Origin: Mytilisepta virgata | Taxonomy: Eukaryota > Mollusca > Bivalvia > Mytilida > Mytilidae | Assembly (NCBI GenBank): GCA_028015205.1 | Contig: CM051518.1 | Location: forward strand, 32,020,001-32,084,000 | Direction of reading: 5' to 3' | DNA: 64,000 nucleotides | Shown here: positions 1 to 12,510 of the stretch, in pieces | How positions within the stretch are numbered: position 1 is the stretch's first letter | How the letters are laid out: each line of letters begins with the position of its first letter | Translations under genes and position numbers: made by a program | Notes under the pieces: generated by a model | Told to the model about the DNA's origin: nothing | Database searches by the model: none | Seen by the model: the letters and a program-made list of their open reading frames with translations, nothing else

Positions 1-86
1 GCCATATGCCATTCTCTTCGTTAAGAGTTGTTATGTCATTCTCTTCTTTAATGGTTGTTATGTCATTCTCTGCGTTCTTGTGGGGT
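1..86. repeat. 27-bp short tandem repeat, three copies
   Basis: The phrase GTTGTTATGTCATTCTCT begins at 27 and again at 54, and a diverged first copy starts at the window edge, giving a 27-bp period. The array may continue to the left of the window. Confidence 0.7.
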
Positions 87-94
87 CCTCTTTG

Positions 95-701
95 AGAATT
101 CTATCAGAAGAGACCGGTACTATCAACCAAGATGGCCACCACAACCACAGTTTAAGGTTGGACACTATGAGAAAATTTATTTAAAAATCTTGCCTGAAAC
201 CACTTAGCCAATTGGAACCAAAGTTGGCAGCAATGGTCCTTAGAGTTAGATGGTCCCCTTTCAGAAATATGTCCGATAACCCAGACTGTCAACCAATGTG
301 ACCGCCACAGCTGAACTCCTATGGGAAAATGCATTTAAAAATCTTGTCTTAAACCAATTTGGCAATTTGAACAAGACTTTGCAGCAGTAACTCTTAGATG
401 GTCCTTTTTCAGAAAATGTGATGACCCAGATTTTGTACCAAGATGGTCGCCACAGCCGAAATTAGTTTAACATAGGACACTATTGGAAAATTCATTTAAA
501 TATCTTTTCGTCTGAAACCACTTGGCCAATGGGAACAAGACTTGGTAGCAATGATCGTTGGATGGTGCTCTTTCAGAATTATGTTCAATGTCCATTTATC
601 CCAATCACCACCCAAAAACCCTTACATTTACAATTTTTATGGCTGTTGATTGGCAAATTAAATCCATGTGAGTGATACAGGGACCTGGGAGCCTCTTTGT
701 T
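95..701 (+). mobile_element. Helentron/DINE-1-like tandem-core element, degenerate copy
   Basis: This stretch carries several diverged copies of the roughly 165-bp unit seen at 7413-9352 (phrases such as CTGAAACCACTTGGCCAATT and AAGATGGCCACCAC). It ends with a decayed form of that family's 3' end, a GTGAGTGATACAGG segment followed by GGGAGCCTCTTTGTT. The 5' end with AGCTCACCTG is not visible, so the copy is truncated or begins further left. Short reading frames here are translations of the repeat. Confidence 0.6.
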
Positions 702-865
702 TAGAATTTGGTGGGACTGTAGGACGTCAGAGGGCGCTTTGCATATAAAACTGGGAAATTTGACAATTTTGTCCAGAATCGGCACTTGTCACTGGTTTAC
801 GACTAATACCTTTATTTTATACCAGGAAAACTTATATGCCGCCGTTTTTTTTTTCTACTTTTATT

Positions 866-2190
866 AGCTCACCTTACCTAAAAGGAAATGTGAGCTTTTG
901 CCATCACTTGGCGTCCGTCGTCGTCGTCGTTAACAATTTTTCAAACATCGTCTCCTCTGAAACTACTGAATGGATTTGGATAAAACTTAGCATGATTGTT
1001 CCTTAGGGTATCCTGCACAAAGTTTGTGCTTCGATTTTTGATCCGTCGAAAAACATGGCCACTGTTACTAAAAATAGAACATAAGGGTCAAACAACAGTT
1101 TTTCGCAAACATCTCAAAAATCATTAGGTTACGCCAAATTCTGGCAGGTTGAAAGTGTTCAGCATGATGAGAGCTACTTGTGTGCTGATTTTCGTGAAAA
1201 TCTGTCAACTGATGTTAGAGTTATTGCCCTTTTTTGACATTTTTGGCTTTTTTATGTTATTATTTCAAAAATCTTCTTCTCTGAAACTACTATTCAAAAT
1301 CAAATGAAACTTGGTACGATTGTTCCTCGGTATCGTGCAAAAAGTTAATGCTTGGATTTTTGATTGGTCGAAAAACATGTCCGCCCTTACTAAAAATAGA
1401 ACATAGGGGTCAAAATGCTGTTTTTTGCTATTTTTTCCTGATTTATAGAAAGAAAATGAAGATGAAAGCTACTTTCAAGGTAAACATGGTATCCCGAGTT
1501 GAATGGTGATGATGAAAGTTTGTTTTGGGCGGCCATTTTCCCGCCATTTTTTACACTTGCTCGGATTTCAACAATATTTGGTTTTTATAGTAAACATGGT
1601 ATCTTTAGTGAATGGTGATGATGAAAATGTTGTATAACAATGATTAAACTTCATAATATGTGAGCTTTTAATTGCCATCACTTGGTGTCCATCATCATCG
1701 TTGTTAACAAATTTTCAAACGTCTTCTCCTCTGAAACAACTATGAAAATTTGAATGAAACTCTACAAAATGACAGATGAGTTAACCATGGTTTATTGGAT
1801 AAAAACCAACAGCTTAGTCAATATGATCAAAGATCAAGCATAATAGAAAATAAAAAGCCTTAACCCACAATTTTTACATAACTTCTTTCAAACATTTTAA
1901 AAACGAAGACAACATATAGACCAAAAGATTTATACTTGTATTTGAAGATGAATTAAAGCTTGTATTTTGTATTGTGAATCATCAAATTGACCATGACTGT
2001 ATCTTAATCAAGCGTAGGGAGAATTCATGCCATTTCTTTCCAGAGGTTCTTGAAAGGCTTTTAAAGGTATTTTCAGCATTTTACATGACCTTTAATACTC
2101 AGTTTAATTTACAACAAACATTAATATATTAATTTAGTTTATAGTGATTTGTTTGCCAGGTGAGCGATTCAGGCTCTTGAGAGCCTCTTG
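866..2190 (+). mobile_element. Helentron/DINE-1-like element, long-unit subtype, copy 1
   Basis: The element starts AGCTCACCTTACC, forms a 5' hairpin with the downstream TGTGAGCT, and continues into GGCGTCCGTCGTCGTCG. It closes with CCAGGTGAGCG, then the hairpin AGGCTCTTGAGAGCCT, then CTTGT. The core has about two units of roughly 323 bp beginning CTCTGAAACTACT. GCTCACCT at the 5' end and AGGTGAGC just inside the 3' hairpin are inverted copies, the asymmetric arrangement described for Helentrons and DINE-1 elements. It has no coding capacity and is presumably non-autonomous. Confidence 0.65.
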
Positions 2191-2388
2191 TCTTAAATAC
2201 TAGTATATAGTTTTAATTCCGCTGATTATTAGAAATAAATTAATAACAGATAGCGAAATTGCACCGTCTGCTTTGACCTTGTCTGGTCTTAAACAGCAAT
2301 CCTAAGCTGATGAAAATTATTTTTGCAGATAATTATTCAAATGGTTGCAGAAGAAAAACGTACAAGATTTTCTTGACAAAATATTATT

Positions 2389-4313
2389 AGCTCACCTGTC
2401 CTAAAAGGCCATGTGAGCTTTTCTCATCACTTGGCGTCCGTCGTCGTCTGTCGTCGTTAACAATTTTTCAAACATCTCCTCTGAAACTGCTGAATGGATT
2501 TGGATAAAACTTAGCATGATTGTTCCTTAGGGTATCCTGCACAAAGTTTATGCTTCGATTTTTGATCAATCGAAAAACATGGCCACTGTTACTAAAAATA
2601 GAAAATAGGGGTCAAACAGTTTTTCGCAAGTATCTCAAAAATCATTAGGTTACGGCAAATTCTGGCAGGTTGAAAGTGTTCAGCATGATGAGAGCTACCT
2701 GTGTGCTGATTTTCGTGGAAATCTGTCAACTGATGTTAGAGTTATTGCCCTTTTTGACATTTTTGGCTTTTTTATGTTATTATTTCAAAAATCTTCTCCT
2801 CTGAAACTACTGAATGGATTTGGATAAAACTTAGCACGATTGTTCCTTAGGGTATCCTGCACAAAGTGTATGCTTCGATTTTTGATCCGTCGAAAAACAT
2901 GGCCACTGTTACTAAAAATAGAACATAGGGGTCAAGCAACAGTTTTTCGCAAATACCTCAAAAGTCATTAGGTTACGGCAAATTCTGGCAGGTTGAAAGT
3001 GTTCAGCATGATGAGAGCTACTTGTGTGCTGATTTTCGTGGAAATCTGTCAACTGATGTTAGAGTTATTGCCCTTTTTGACATTTTTGGCTTTTTTTATG
3101 TTATTATTTCAAAAATCTTCTCCTCTGAAACTACTGAATGGATTTGGATAAAACTTAGCACGATTGTTCTTTAGGGTATCCTGCACAAAGTCTGTGCTTC
3201 GATTTTTGATCCGTCGAAAAACATGGCCACTGTTACTAAAAATAGAACATAGGGGTCAAGCAACAGTTTTTCGCAAATACCTCAAAAGTCATTAGGTTAC
3301 GGCAAATTCTGGCAGGTTGAAAGTGTTCAGCATGATGAGAGCTACTTGTGTGCTGATTTTCGTGAAAATCTGTCAACTGATGTTAGAGTTATTTCCCTTT
3401 TTTGGCATTTTTGGCTTTTTTTATGTTATTATTTCACAAATCATCTTCTCTGAAACTACTATTCAAAATCAAATGAAACTTGGTAAGGTTGTTCCTTAGG
3501 GTATCCTGCAAAAACTTAATGCTTGGATTTTTGATTGGTCGAAAAACATGTCCGCCCTTACTAAAAATAGAAAATAGGGGTCAAAATGCTGTTTTTTGCT
3601 ATTTTTTCCTGAATTATAGAAATAAAATGAAGATGAAAGCTACTTTCAAGGCAAACATGGTATCCCGAGTTGAATGGTGATGATGAAAGTTTTTTTTGGA
3701 CGGCCGTTTTCGCGCGATTTTTTACACTTGCTCGGATTTCAACAATATTTGGTTTTTAAAGTAAACATGGTATCCTTAGTGAATGGTGATGATGAGAATG
3801 TTGTATAACAATGATTAAACTTCATAATATGTGAGCTTTTAATTGCCATCACTTGGTGTCTGTCATCATCGTTGTTAACAAATTTTCAAACACCTTCTCC
3901 TCTGAAACTACTAGGGGGATTTGGATGAAACTTAGCATGATTGTTCCTGCAATATTTCCTTTTCAAGTACAATAAAAAGCCTTAACCCACAATTTTTACA
4001 TAACTTCTTTCAAACATTTTAATAACGAAGACAACATATAGACGAAAAGATTTATACTTGTATTTGAAGATGAATTAAAGCTTGTATTTTGTATTGTGAA
4101 TAATCAGATTGACCATGAATGTATCTTAATCAAGCGTAGGGAGAACTCATGCCCATTTCTTTCCAGAGGTTCTTGAAAGGCTTTTAAAGGTATTTTCAGC
4201 ATTTTACGTGACCTTTAATACTCAGTTTAATTTACAACAAACATTAATATATTAATTTAGTTTATAGTGCATTGTTTGCCAGGTGAGCGATTCAGGCTCT
4301 TGAGAGCCTCTTG
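2389..4313 (+). mobile_element. Helentron/DINE-1-like element, long-unit subtype, copy 2 (expanded core)
   Basis: It has the same ends as the copy at 866-2190: AGCTCACCTGTCC at the start, and CAGGTGAGCG plus AGGCTCTTGAGAGCCT at the end. The unit starting CTCTGAAACTACTGAATGG recurs at about 2477, 2797 and 3120, followed by a diverged unit near 3449, so the core holds about four units rather than two. The two copies are only about 200 bp apart, in the same orientation, and share long internal stretches. No protein is encoded. Confidence 0.65.
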
Positions 4314-5220
4314 TTTACAATTCGAAAGAAATTGATAAATTTTGTTCGCAGTCATTCCCTTTTTCATATATATTGAGTGCGCTCTGACATCCCGCTGTCT
4401 TAGCCAAATCAAAAACTGCCCTTTTGACGGCAGAGGAAACTCGGACCAGATTTAATTGCTGATAAGATTTTTTTATTATCTCACAAAAGAGACTAGATAT
4501 CTCGAGTTAGATTTCACGTCTTGTTGGAATTGACAGGACACGCCACCAGAATTATACGCGTGACATAAAAGGAGATTTCGAAGCACTTGATGTCGCTCAC
4601 ATTTTTTTGTGTTTGCATGTGTGGTGGGGAACGGTCACTCGAGGGGAAAAAGTTTTTAAAGGACTGGATACACTAAAATTTCTGTCTTCAGGTTCAACAA
4701 AGGATTTATAAGGAACCCCTTGACTCTATCCTTTCAAAGACTCTTTCTCATATCTTTCTAATTCTGGATATTCTTTTTCTTCGGACTGGCTTTTACCGTT
4801 ATCATAACCTTCAATTGAATACGATTTCAATTATTCAGATACATTTGTACTATTTCACCAAGGCGCACAGCCGACTTCTACAAACTATTTCTAACCATTA
4901 GCAAAATGATTAAATAGCAAGTCATTGTTCTTGATAATTGAGACTTCCACTGTTATACTCCTTATACATATACGAAAGTAAATTGAAATCGCTTTGAAAT
5001 TTCCAGTTTTTATGCCAGTGTAAAGCAGAACCGGCTGAAAAAAAAAATTTATTTCAATATTTGCATTCAAATTCAATCTGACTGATGTATGCGTAGCATT
5101 TTTCGTTTGTTCATTAAATTCAATCGTTTATTTTGAACGGGACAAGTTTGTGTGTCTTGCTGTGCGAAAATAATAGAACTGTTAAATGTTTGATTTTATT
5201 GGAGATTGGCTTTGTTTAAT
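4314..5220. other. Intergenic or intronic stretch, no gene seen
   Basis: No coding frame, RNA gene or clear repeat was recognised in these 0.9 kb. It could be intron of the WD40 gene that ends at 7194. Confidence 0.5.
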
Positions 5221-5932
5221 TAAAGTCAAGAAATACCAAATGGATATTCGAAGGAGAGAAAAATCGAAACAACTGACAAACTCCAGAGAACAACGAAGAC
5301 AAGACCAAGACGATACATGAATTACAATTAAAAACTAAAAACATATGAACAACATGGACCCCACCAAAAAACCGGGGGTAGACTCCGGTGCTCCGGAAGA
5401 GTAAGCAGTCTCTGCTTGGCGCAGGACATCCGCCATGCTGCCCATGTCAAATCCGGTATGAGGAATGGATAACATCAATGGAACAGGTCCATTTTCATTT
5501 GGGAAACGGTTTTTTCATACTTGTCAAGCAAGTCATGATTATTTCCATAAAACTTTAATAAGGATGACTCCAATGTAGGAGCAACATACTCCTGTCTGGG
5601 CAACTTTTCTTTCAGGAGCCGGGCTCTTACAGGAAGTCAATGTATATGTCACAAGCTATGGAATAACGTATGAGTTGTGAAATATATACACCATACGCCG
5701 GCGCTTCTGGAATATTGCCGCTAAAAATGGGATGTTGACGATTAGATAGTCAAAGTCATCCCTTTTGTCGTAAAGTTTTGTATTCAACCTTCCTCTGGTG
5801 TCAATTTCGAGGTGAAGGTCAAGATAAGATGCAGATTTGGCAGTTCTGTGGTATCCTTAATTTGGCGCTCATTGGGATAGATGAGATGTAAGAAATTCCC
5901 AAAACGTGAATTGTTGAGTGATAAAACATGAT
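5221..5932 (-). pseudogene. Penelope-like retroelement, 3' fragment (Naiad-like), inverted
   Basis: Read on the minus strand, this matches the 3' part of the element at 27453-29976. It starts at the segment after the reverse-transcriptase catalytic motif (GTTTTATCACTCAACAATTC) and runs through the LEIKD and AYGVY coding regions, the FYG segment, the untranslated tail with TCCGGAGCACC, and the terminal TTTGGTATTTCTTGACTTTA. It is 5'-truncated and carries frameshifts and small indels, so it is dead. Unlike the other two tails in the window it is not flanked by an obvious tandem array. Confidence 0.8.
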
Positions 5933-7101
5933 GACATATTTTCATTTTTAATAAAAGTGAAAATTACAAAAATATACATCGGTGCTTCTTCCACTTGTCT
6001 TTGTTCTAGTGGTTGATTTTTCTATTTCATGTAAAACTGAACCTCTTGGTTAATAAAATTCCGCGTATTATTTTGTTGCCAGTGAAAATAACCCTGAATA
6101 TGGTTCTTCAGTTTAGTAGTAACTTTTTAAATACCCGAGTGAAAAGATGAAGTTTATTTATGATAAATAACAATCCTGAACAAAGTAAACACACCTGCAT
6201 TTAATGACGATGATGGTATTTTTGTCATTTGCTGTTTGTTTTCTTAAGTGCTTGTGTATTCCTTTTACATTACCCGACTATTAATTTGTACATTAAAGCT
6301 TTTGAAATCGACTGTCACACCGTACACAGGTTATTCAGTGATTGATCGATCCAGGCTCATCTTCTCTTATCATGATGAAACACTGACACCTGTTACAGGT
6401 AAAAATTATGGGAACGGAGCACAGGTGTTCATATTTACTAGGCATTCAATTAGAGAAGTTTGTATCAGTTTATGGGACAAACATTTTATCGATGATAATT
6501 TACCTTTAATGTATAGAACCCATCATTTACAGATGACATATCTTGTTAAGCTTTAATACACAAACTTTACATAATAAACTCGTAATGATTTTCTGCATGC
6601 TACATTTTCAATTAACTCTCAATAATTGTATATCATTAAAGACACCCGGTTGTCATTTTCAATAAAGTTTCCAAACGAAATCATTTTTCCCATCAAGTTT
6701 ACCGGCGTTCGTTTTATCTGGGTCTTTTTGTAATATACTTAATATATCCAGATTATCAAACAAGTTATTTATTCGTAGTTTGCATATTTTTCTGCTATTG
6801 TAGTACTATGTATATATATTTCATAACATTAGTCTTGGATTTACAATATTTTAAATCACAGCCTTGAAATATATCTTAACAAAGACTGACTAGACGGACA
6901 TAAAAAATCAAACAGTTTGCACTTTTTATCATTCAGTATTTCATTTTGGTTGTTTTATCGGTCTTATATTTTTTCACGTGTATTGAATGAGTATCTATTG
7001 CTTTAAAATATTTCAGAATTTTTTTGTTTCAACAAATATATAGAATCATATGTTATGTTTTAATTTAGGCTGTGTTAATATAAGGCACTGTTTTATTACA
7101 G
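5933..7101. other. Probable last intron of the WD40 gene; nothing else recognised
   Basis: This AT-rich stretch ends in the splice acceptor TTTTATTACAG at 7101. A 102-codon frame at 6248-6556 has no recognisable domain and I do not call it a gene. Confidence 0.4.
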
Positions 7102-7194
7102 GTATCGGATGACCGTTTTGTTACATGTAGTGAGGATGGTACTGTAAGGATATGGGATTTATTTGACAGTCGACGACCAGGACTTAAACTCTAG
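7102..7194 (+). CDS. Terminal exon of a WD40-repeat protein
   Basis: After the acceptor TTTTATTACAG an open frame of 30 codons runs to TAG at 7192-7194. It reads VSDDRFVTCSEDGTVRIWDL and ten more residues. The core CSEDGTVRIWDL is a textbook WD40 blade: a Ser-x-Asp-Gly turn followed by a strand ending in Trp-Asp. WD40 propellers are protein-interaction scaffolds, so no catalytic role is implied. The exon begins in phase 0 and the protein ends 11 residues after the WD dipeptide, so this is the last blade and C-terminus. Two polyadenylation signals follow within 80 bp, which supports a real 3' end. Earlier exons were not found and may lie beyond the left edge. The particular WD40 family cannot be named from 30 residues. 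Confidence 0.65.
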   Translation, partial: VSDDRFVTCSEDGTVRIWDLFDSRRPGLKL

Positions 7195-7247
7195 ATTTTA
7201 GTAGTAAATGTTTTAATTGGATATTCATTTTTAACATTTGAATCATA

Positions 7248-7272
7248 AATAAAAGGCCAAATGTGTAATAAA
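7248..7272 (+). terminator. Two polyadenylation signals of the WD40 gene
   Basis: AATAAA occurs at 7248-7253 and 7267-7272, 54 and 73 bp after the stop codon of the WD40 exon. This gives a short 3' UTR and supports the reading of 7102-7194 as a terminal exon. Confidence 0.55.
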
Positions 7273-7412
7273 AGGATTAGTATGAGCAACGTTTGGCTTG
7301 CCGAAACAATTTATTAGGAATATCTATTCAATTATGAGGATTTTTTGGCAAAATCTTTGAGAGAAAAAAAACACATTAAAATTGATTGACATTAGGTGGG
7401 GGCTGATTTTTT

Positions 7413-9352
7413 AGCTCACCTGACCCAAAGGGTCAAGTGAGCTATTCTCGTCACTTGGCGTCCATCGCCGTCCGTAAACTTTTACAAAAATCTTCTCCTC
7501 TGAAACTACTCGGCCAAATGGAACCAAACTTGGCCAAAAGCATCATTAGGATATCTAGTTCAAAAAACTTGTCCCATGATCCCGCCTTCTAACCAACATG
7601 ACCGACATGGCTAAAAATAGAACATAGGGGTAAACTGTAGTTTTTGGCTTATATCTCAAAAACTAAAGAATTTAGAGCAAAACTGACATGAGGTAAAATG
7701 TTCAAAAGGTCAAGATCTACTTGCCATGAAATTTTCAGATGAATCGGTCAACCCTTAGTTGGCTTATTGCCCCTGAATTGTTAATTTTAAGGAAATTTTG
7801 CAGTTTTAGGTTATTATCTTGAATATTATTATAGATAAAGGCAAACTGTAAACAGCCAAAATGTTAAAAAAAGTAAGATATGAAAATAAGTCAACATGAC
7901 CAAAATCATTGATTCACCAATTATAGGAGTTTTTGGCCTTTAAAGACGGCATCCGGCGTAAACTTTCCTTTAAAAATCATTTCCTTTGAAACCACTGACC
8001 CAATTGGGACCAAACTTTGGTGGAATGGTCCTTAGGTGGTCCCCTTCCAAAAGTTTGTCCGGCATTCCCGACTTCCAACCGACATGGCTGCTGTTACTAA
8101 AAAGTGGGGATGCATTTCAAAAATCTTCTATGAAACTACAAGGCCAATTGGAACCAGACTTGGCAGTAATAGTCCTTAGGAGGTTCTCTTTCAGAAGTAT
8201 GTCCGCTGACGTGGACTGTTAACCAAGATGGCCGCCACATCCGAACTTAGTTTAATATAGGGCCCTATGGGAAAATTCATTGAAAAATTTTCTTGTCTGA
8301 AACCACTTGACTAATTGGAACCAGACTTGGCAGTAATGGTCCTTAGATGATCCTCTTTCAGAACTGTGCCTGATGACCCAGACTGTCAACCAATATGGCC
8401 GCCACAACCGAACTTAGTTTAACATAGGGCCCTATGGGAAATTCATTGAAAAGTCTTGTCTGAAACAACTTGACCAATTGGAACCAGACTAGGCAGCAAT
8501 GGTCCTTAGGAGATCCTCTTTCAGAAATGTTGCGGATTTTGTAGACTGTGAACCAAGATGGCCGCCACAGCCGAACTTAGTTTAACATAGTACCCTATGG
8601 GAAATTCACTTGAACATCTTCTTGTCTGAAACTACTAAGCCAATTAGAACTAGACTTGGTAGCAATGGTCCTTAGATGGTCCTCTTTCAGAATTGTGTCC
8701 GATGACCCAGACTGGACCAAGATGCCGCCGCAGCTAAAACTTAGTTTAACATAGGGCCCTATGGGAAAATTTATTGAAAAATCTTCTTGTCTGAAACCAC
8801 TTGACATATTGGGACCAGACTTGGCAGCAGTGGTTTTTAGGAGGTCCTTTTTCAGAAATGTGTCGGATTTCGTGGACTGTGATCCAAGATAGCCACCACA
8901 GCCAAACTTAGTTTAACTCAGGACCCTATGGGAAATTCACTCAAAAATCTTTTCGTCTGAAACTACTTAGCCCATTGGAACTAAACTTAGCTGCGTTGGT
9001 CCTTAGATGGTCCTCTTTCAGACTGATGTCAGATCACCTGAATTGTCAACCAAGATGGTTGCCACGGCCGAACTTAGTTAAATATAGGATCATCATTTAA
9101 AAATCTTCTTGTCTGAAACCTCTTAGCCAGTTGGAACAAGACTTAGCTATAATGGTCCTTAGATGGTTCTCTTTTAAAAATGTGTCCATTAACCTGGACT
9201 GTCAACCAAGATGGCTGCCACTTCTGAACTTAGTTTAATATAGAACCCTATAGAAAAACCAGCCAAATTGACTGCAACATTAAAATTTTTAGTCCTGCTC
9301 AAGGTGAAAAGTTGAATCCATGTGAGCGATACAGGCTCTTGAGAGCCTCTAG
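7413..9352 (+). mobile_element. Helentron/DINE-1-like tandem-core element, complete copy
   Basis: The 5' end folds into a hairpin of AGCTCACCTGACCC and GGGTCAAGTGAGCT around AAA. Inside are many diverged units of about 165 bp; successive CTTGTCTG starts are at 8292, 8455 and 8621. Each unit contains phrases like CCAATTGGAACCAGACTTGG and CAAGATGGCCGCCAC. The 3' end is TGTGAGCGATACAGG, completing the hairpin AGGCTCTTGAGAGCCT, followed by CTAG and then TT. GCTCAC at the start and GTGAGC near the end form the asymmetric inverted repeat. There is no protein-coding capacity; reading frames inside are repeat translations. In molluscs, elements of this build have been called 'pearl'. Confidence 0.7.
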
Positions 9353-11312
9353 TTATATATTTACCTATTCTTAAAAACAAGAACGTATAGCAACAACAAA
9401 AATAAGTGCAAATGGGGTTGAGAATTTAGTAATTCGTTAGTTGTGGCCTGATATCAGTTTTTTATCTGTTTTATTGAAGCATTATCAATTACACAATCTT
9501 TAATTTAGATAGAAATAAATTCACTCTAAGTTTTTTGCACTTAATGTACATATTAGTTTGCCTTAAATTTTCAGCAAAAAGTATTAAAATTGATGAAATT
9601 TTTTTGTATGTTGAATGAGCATTTTATTTGTTTTTGAAAATTCTAATGTATTATTTGTGATAACAGAGTGTTTTTATTATACAGGAAATGAAAATGATAA
9701 ATTTAATAATAATTTTGTAACTTTTGTACTGTTTTATTATGCTGTAAGATTTCTTTAATATGACAAGCTCAAAAATACTGATTGTTATTGAAATAATGTG
9801 TAGGAACCCATTAGGTTCAATTATATGTATAATATGAAAAAAAAATTATATATGAAGATTTAATTTTCCTTAAAGTGTTTTGCTATTAGCATTGGAAATG
9901 GAATTCTCATTTATTTGACCATTACAGAATAAACAGTAAGAGGATTATTATATATTGCCTAAAGTTAGTTTATAAAAGAGTGATCATTATCACCCCTTCA
10001 TCCCAGGGAACTATAAACCACTGTTTTGATGGAGAGAGGAAGATAGTTACAAAGTATTCCCCCTTTTTAATTTTGTGGAATGCATCGAAGCTTGAGCAGT
10101 CTGAAGCATAAATTAACTTTAAATGTTTATCATTTTGGGTGAGGCACATGGGCCATTAATTGTTAAATAAACATGATCTTATGTTACTTACTTAACATAG
10201 GTGTAGATCTAAGGTTCTAGTTAAGGCCTTTGCCAATATGTGGAAACCGCAATTCCAAACTTCCTATTTTCATTTGTTGATATTTATGCTGAAATAGAAA
10301 ATTTGTTATTTATTTAAATATTGCCATTATCTGTGATATATTTTAATTTTTTTAATATTTTAATATTTTTTTATCATAGGTTCCCGTTAGCACAAAGTTA
10401 TTGCACATGTTTGTTATTCAACAGTTTGATTGCAATATAAACCACTCTATTTGTTAATAAAATTTGCATGTTTTAGTTTTGTTTTGATACTATTAAAATA
10501 TCTGTTCTGTATAGTCATTTGTATTTTTTAACTGTAAATGCTACCAAATAATTAAAAATATCAAGAAATGTACCAGTATCAAACATGACCTCGGACTTCT
10601 TTTCACTGTCAGAACTCGTGGGTTCCTCTTGCTGATTTACAGAATCAATTCCACGCCAGTACCAAACTTCTACTGTGTGTGCCACATAAAATTTAAAGTC
10701 GTTTTCGAGAATCTCTTACCAACGATTGTAAAATATCGATAAAAATGTTAACTGTACTTTTGTCTCCTTTAGTCGAAGCTAATTATTGCCTTTCCAATGC
10801 TTAGAGGATTCAAATTTGTACAATCCATTGACTTTTGTGTAATATCTGATGTCATCACATAGAAATGTGACTTTATTGAACAGATGCAAGTTTTCTTTCT
10901 AAATGTTTGAACCATGCTGACTGACAGGATCGTTTAAAATGTACAAAAATTTAACAGAGTGATGAATGTTTTCATCAAGAAATCAGTTTAGGAAGTAAGA
11001 GGGCGCACAGTAGCAATTGAGCTTATCTCTCGGAGATATCAACTAAAAAAAAAAAGAACTGCATGAATCCAACTCGTGGATCTTCGCACACATCTTTTCT
11101 GGCTTAGATACGATACGTACGCTTTTTCCAGTTGTTCCGGGATAAGATTTGAGAGAACAGTATTTACACAAAGATATAGGCAATAAGAACAACCGATAGT
11201 TTATCTGTTGGTGCCAATAGTTGGGTTAAAGACCCATTAACAAAGTAGACATGTTTTTGGTCGATGGCTAATACATCTTACATATGCCAGTATGAACGAT
11301 TGTAACATTTTT
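9353..11312. other. AT-rich intergenic DNA, no gene seen
   Basis: No gene, RNA gene or recognised repeat was found. The stretch at 10570-10740 is less AT-rich but has no convincing start or splice structure. Confidence 0.5.
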
Positions 11313-11952
11313 AGGTCGCCTCAACGAAGCTGAGGGGGAATAATGGAGTACCCCCGGCGTCCGCGTGCGCTTGCGCGTCCACGACCAGTTCTCAGTCACT
11401 AGTTGACATATGGTCATATATTTTTGTGTGCAGGTGCACGTTGAAGAGGCTGACCATGTGACGTAAGATGAAGGTCACATGACCCATATTCAACGGTTGA
11501 CTAGTTTTTAAGTTTTATTTCAAAAACAGTTTTAACATACAAAGTTACCTACAATCATATTACTAAGTACTTGGTGTGAAGGTGCATCTCAGGGAATAAC
11601 ACAACCTCCCACCGAAATTAGGTCACTCTGACCAACTTATCGCGCTTCATTGACTTAGGTTAAATTTTACGTCCGACTTCAGTTCGCCGATATCAAGGGA
11701 CCTACAATCATATTACCTGATCTGAGGATGCATCTCGGGGAGTAACATAGCCTTCCACCAAAATTAGGTCAATCTGACCTACTTATCGCGCTTCATTGAC
11801 TTAGGTTAAGTTTTACGTCCGAGTTCAGTTCTCCGATACCAAGCGACCTACAATCATATTACTTGCTGTGAGGGTGCGTCTCGGGGAGCTACACAGCCAC
11901 ACACCAAAATAAGTGGGGGAACGACGAGAACTTTGTAATGATAGATTTCTAG
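11313..11952 (+). mobile_element. Second tandem-core element family
   Basis: The element begins AGGTCGCCTCAACGAAGC right after a T run. Its 5' end offers two small stems, CCTCA with TGAGG and GGGGG with CCCCC. The core holds about three units of 147-154 bp, marked by CCTACAATCATATTAC near 11546, 11700 and 11847, each followed by CTCGGGGAG-type and TTATCGCGCTTCATTGAC phrases. It closes ATAGATTTCTAG followed by TT, the same CTAG-TT terminus as the element at 7413-9352. No protein is encoded. It is probably a non-autonomous rolling-circle-type element, but the class is inference. Confidence 0.55.
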
Positions 11953-12510
11953 TTATTGCCATAATTATAGAAATATATTTGCTCCATCTTTACATCGACT
12001 TTTAAGATGAAGAACATTGGATACTATCTTTGCACTTCTTGTTTTACCTTATTATTAATGTTTAGGCCAACATGTTGCTGATAAACATTCAAAAATGTCT
12101 TTAAAGATTTCAAATGGTTTATGACTCTTCAAATTTACGAAAAACAACGGGCTGAAAAATGGGTAACAAATAGATCACCAGTCAATACAATATAACATAT
12201 ACATGTGTTACCCAATCAAAATAAGGAAAACGAAGGTCACCAGACAGTAGAGCAGTTAAAATTGTATATTTCAAGTAATAAAAATAGATATAAGCAAAGG
12301 TCACCAGACAAAAGGCTACGATACGATAGACTGATGATTATTGATCATACCGACACAAACAAAAGAATGTTCAGTAAAACATTAATATCTAATCCAGGTA
12401 ATAAGATATAAGACATGATACTAATTTGATGTCATTTAAATTATGTTTTTTGGTATGTGTTTCAGTTTTTGTGTTACCTTGTTCTGGTTTTCTAAGTTTC
12501 CTTTTTTTTT
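11953..12510. other. Intergenic DNA, no gene seen
   Basis: A 68-codon frame at 12205-12411 shows no domain and no supporting signals. GTCACCAGACA occurs twice by what looks like chance. Confidence 0.4.

Noticed and set aside
6248..6556. 102-codon plus-strand frame, or a 71-bp exon at 6330-6400 bounded by AG and GT
   Set aside because: No domain is recognisable, and the sequence does not supply what should precede the WD40 blade at 7102.
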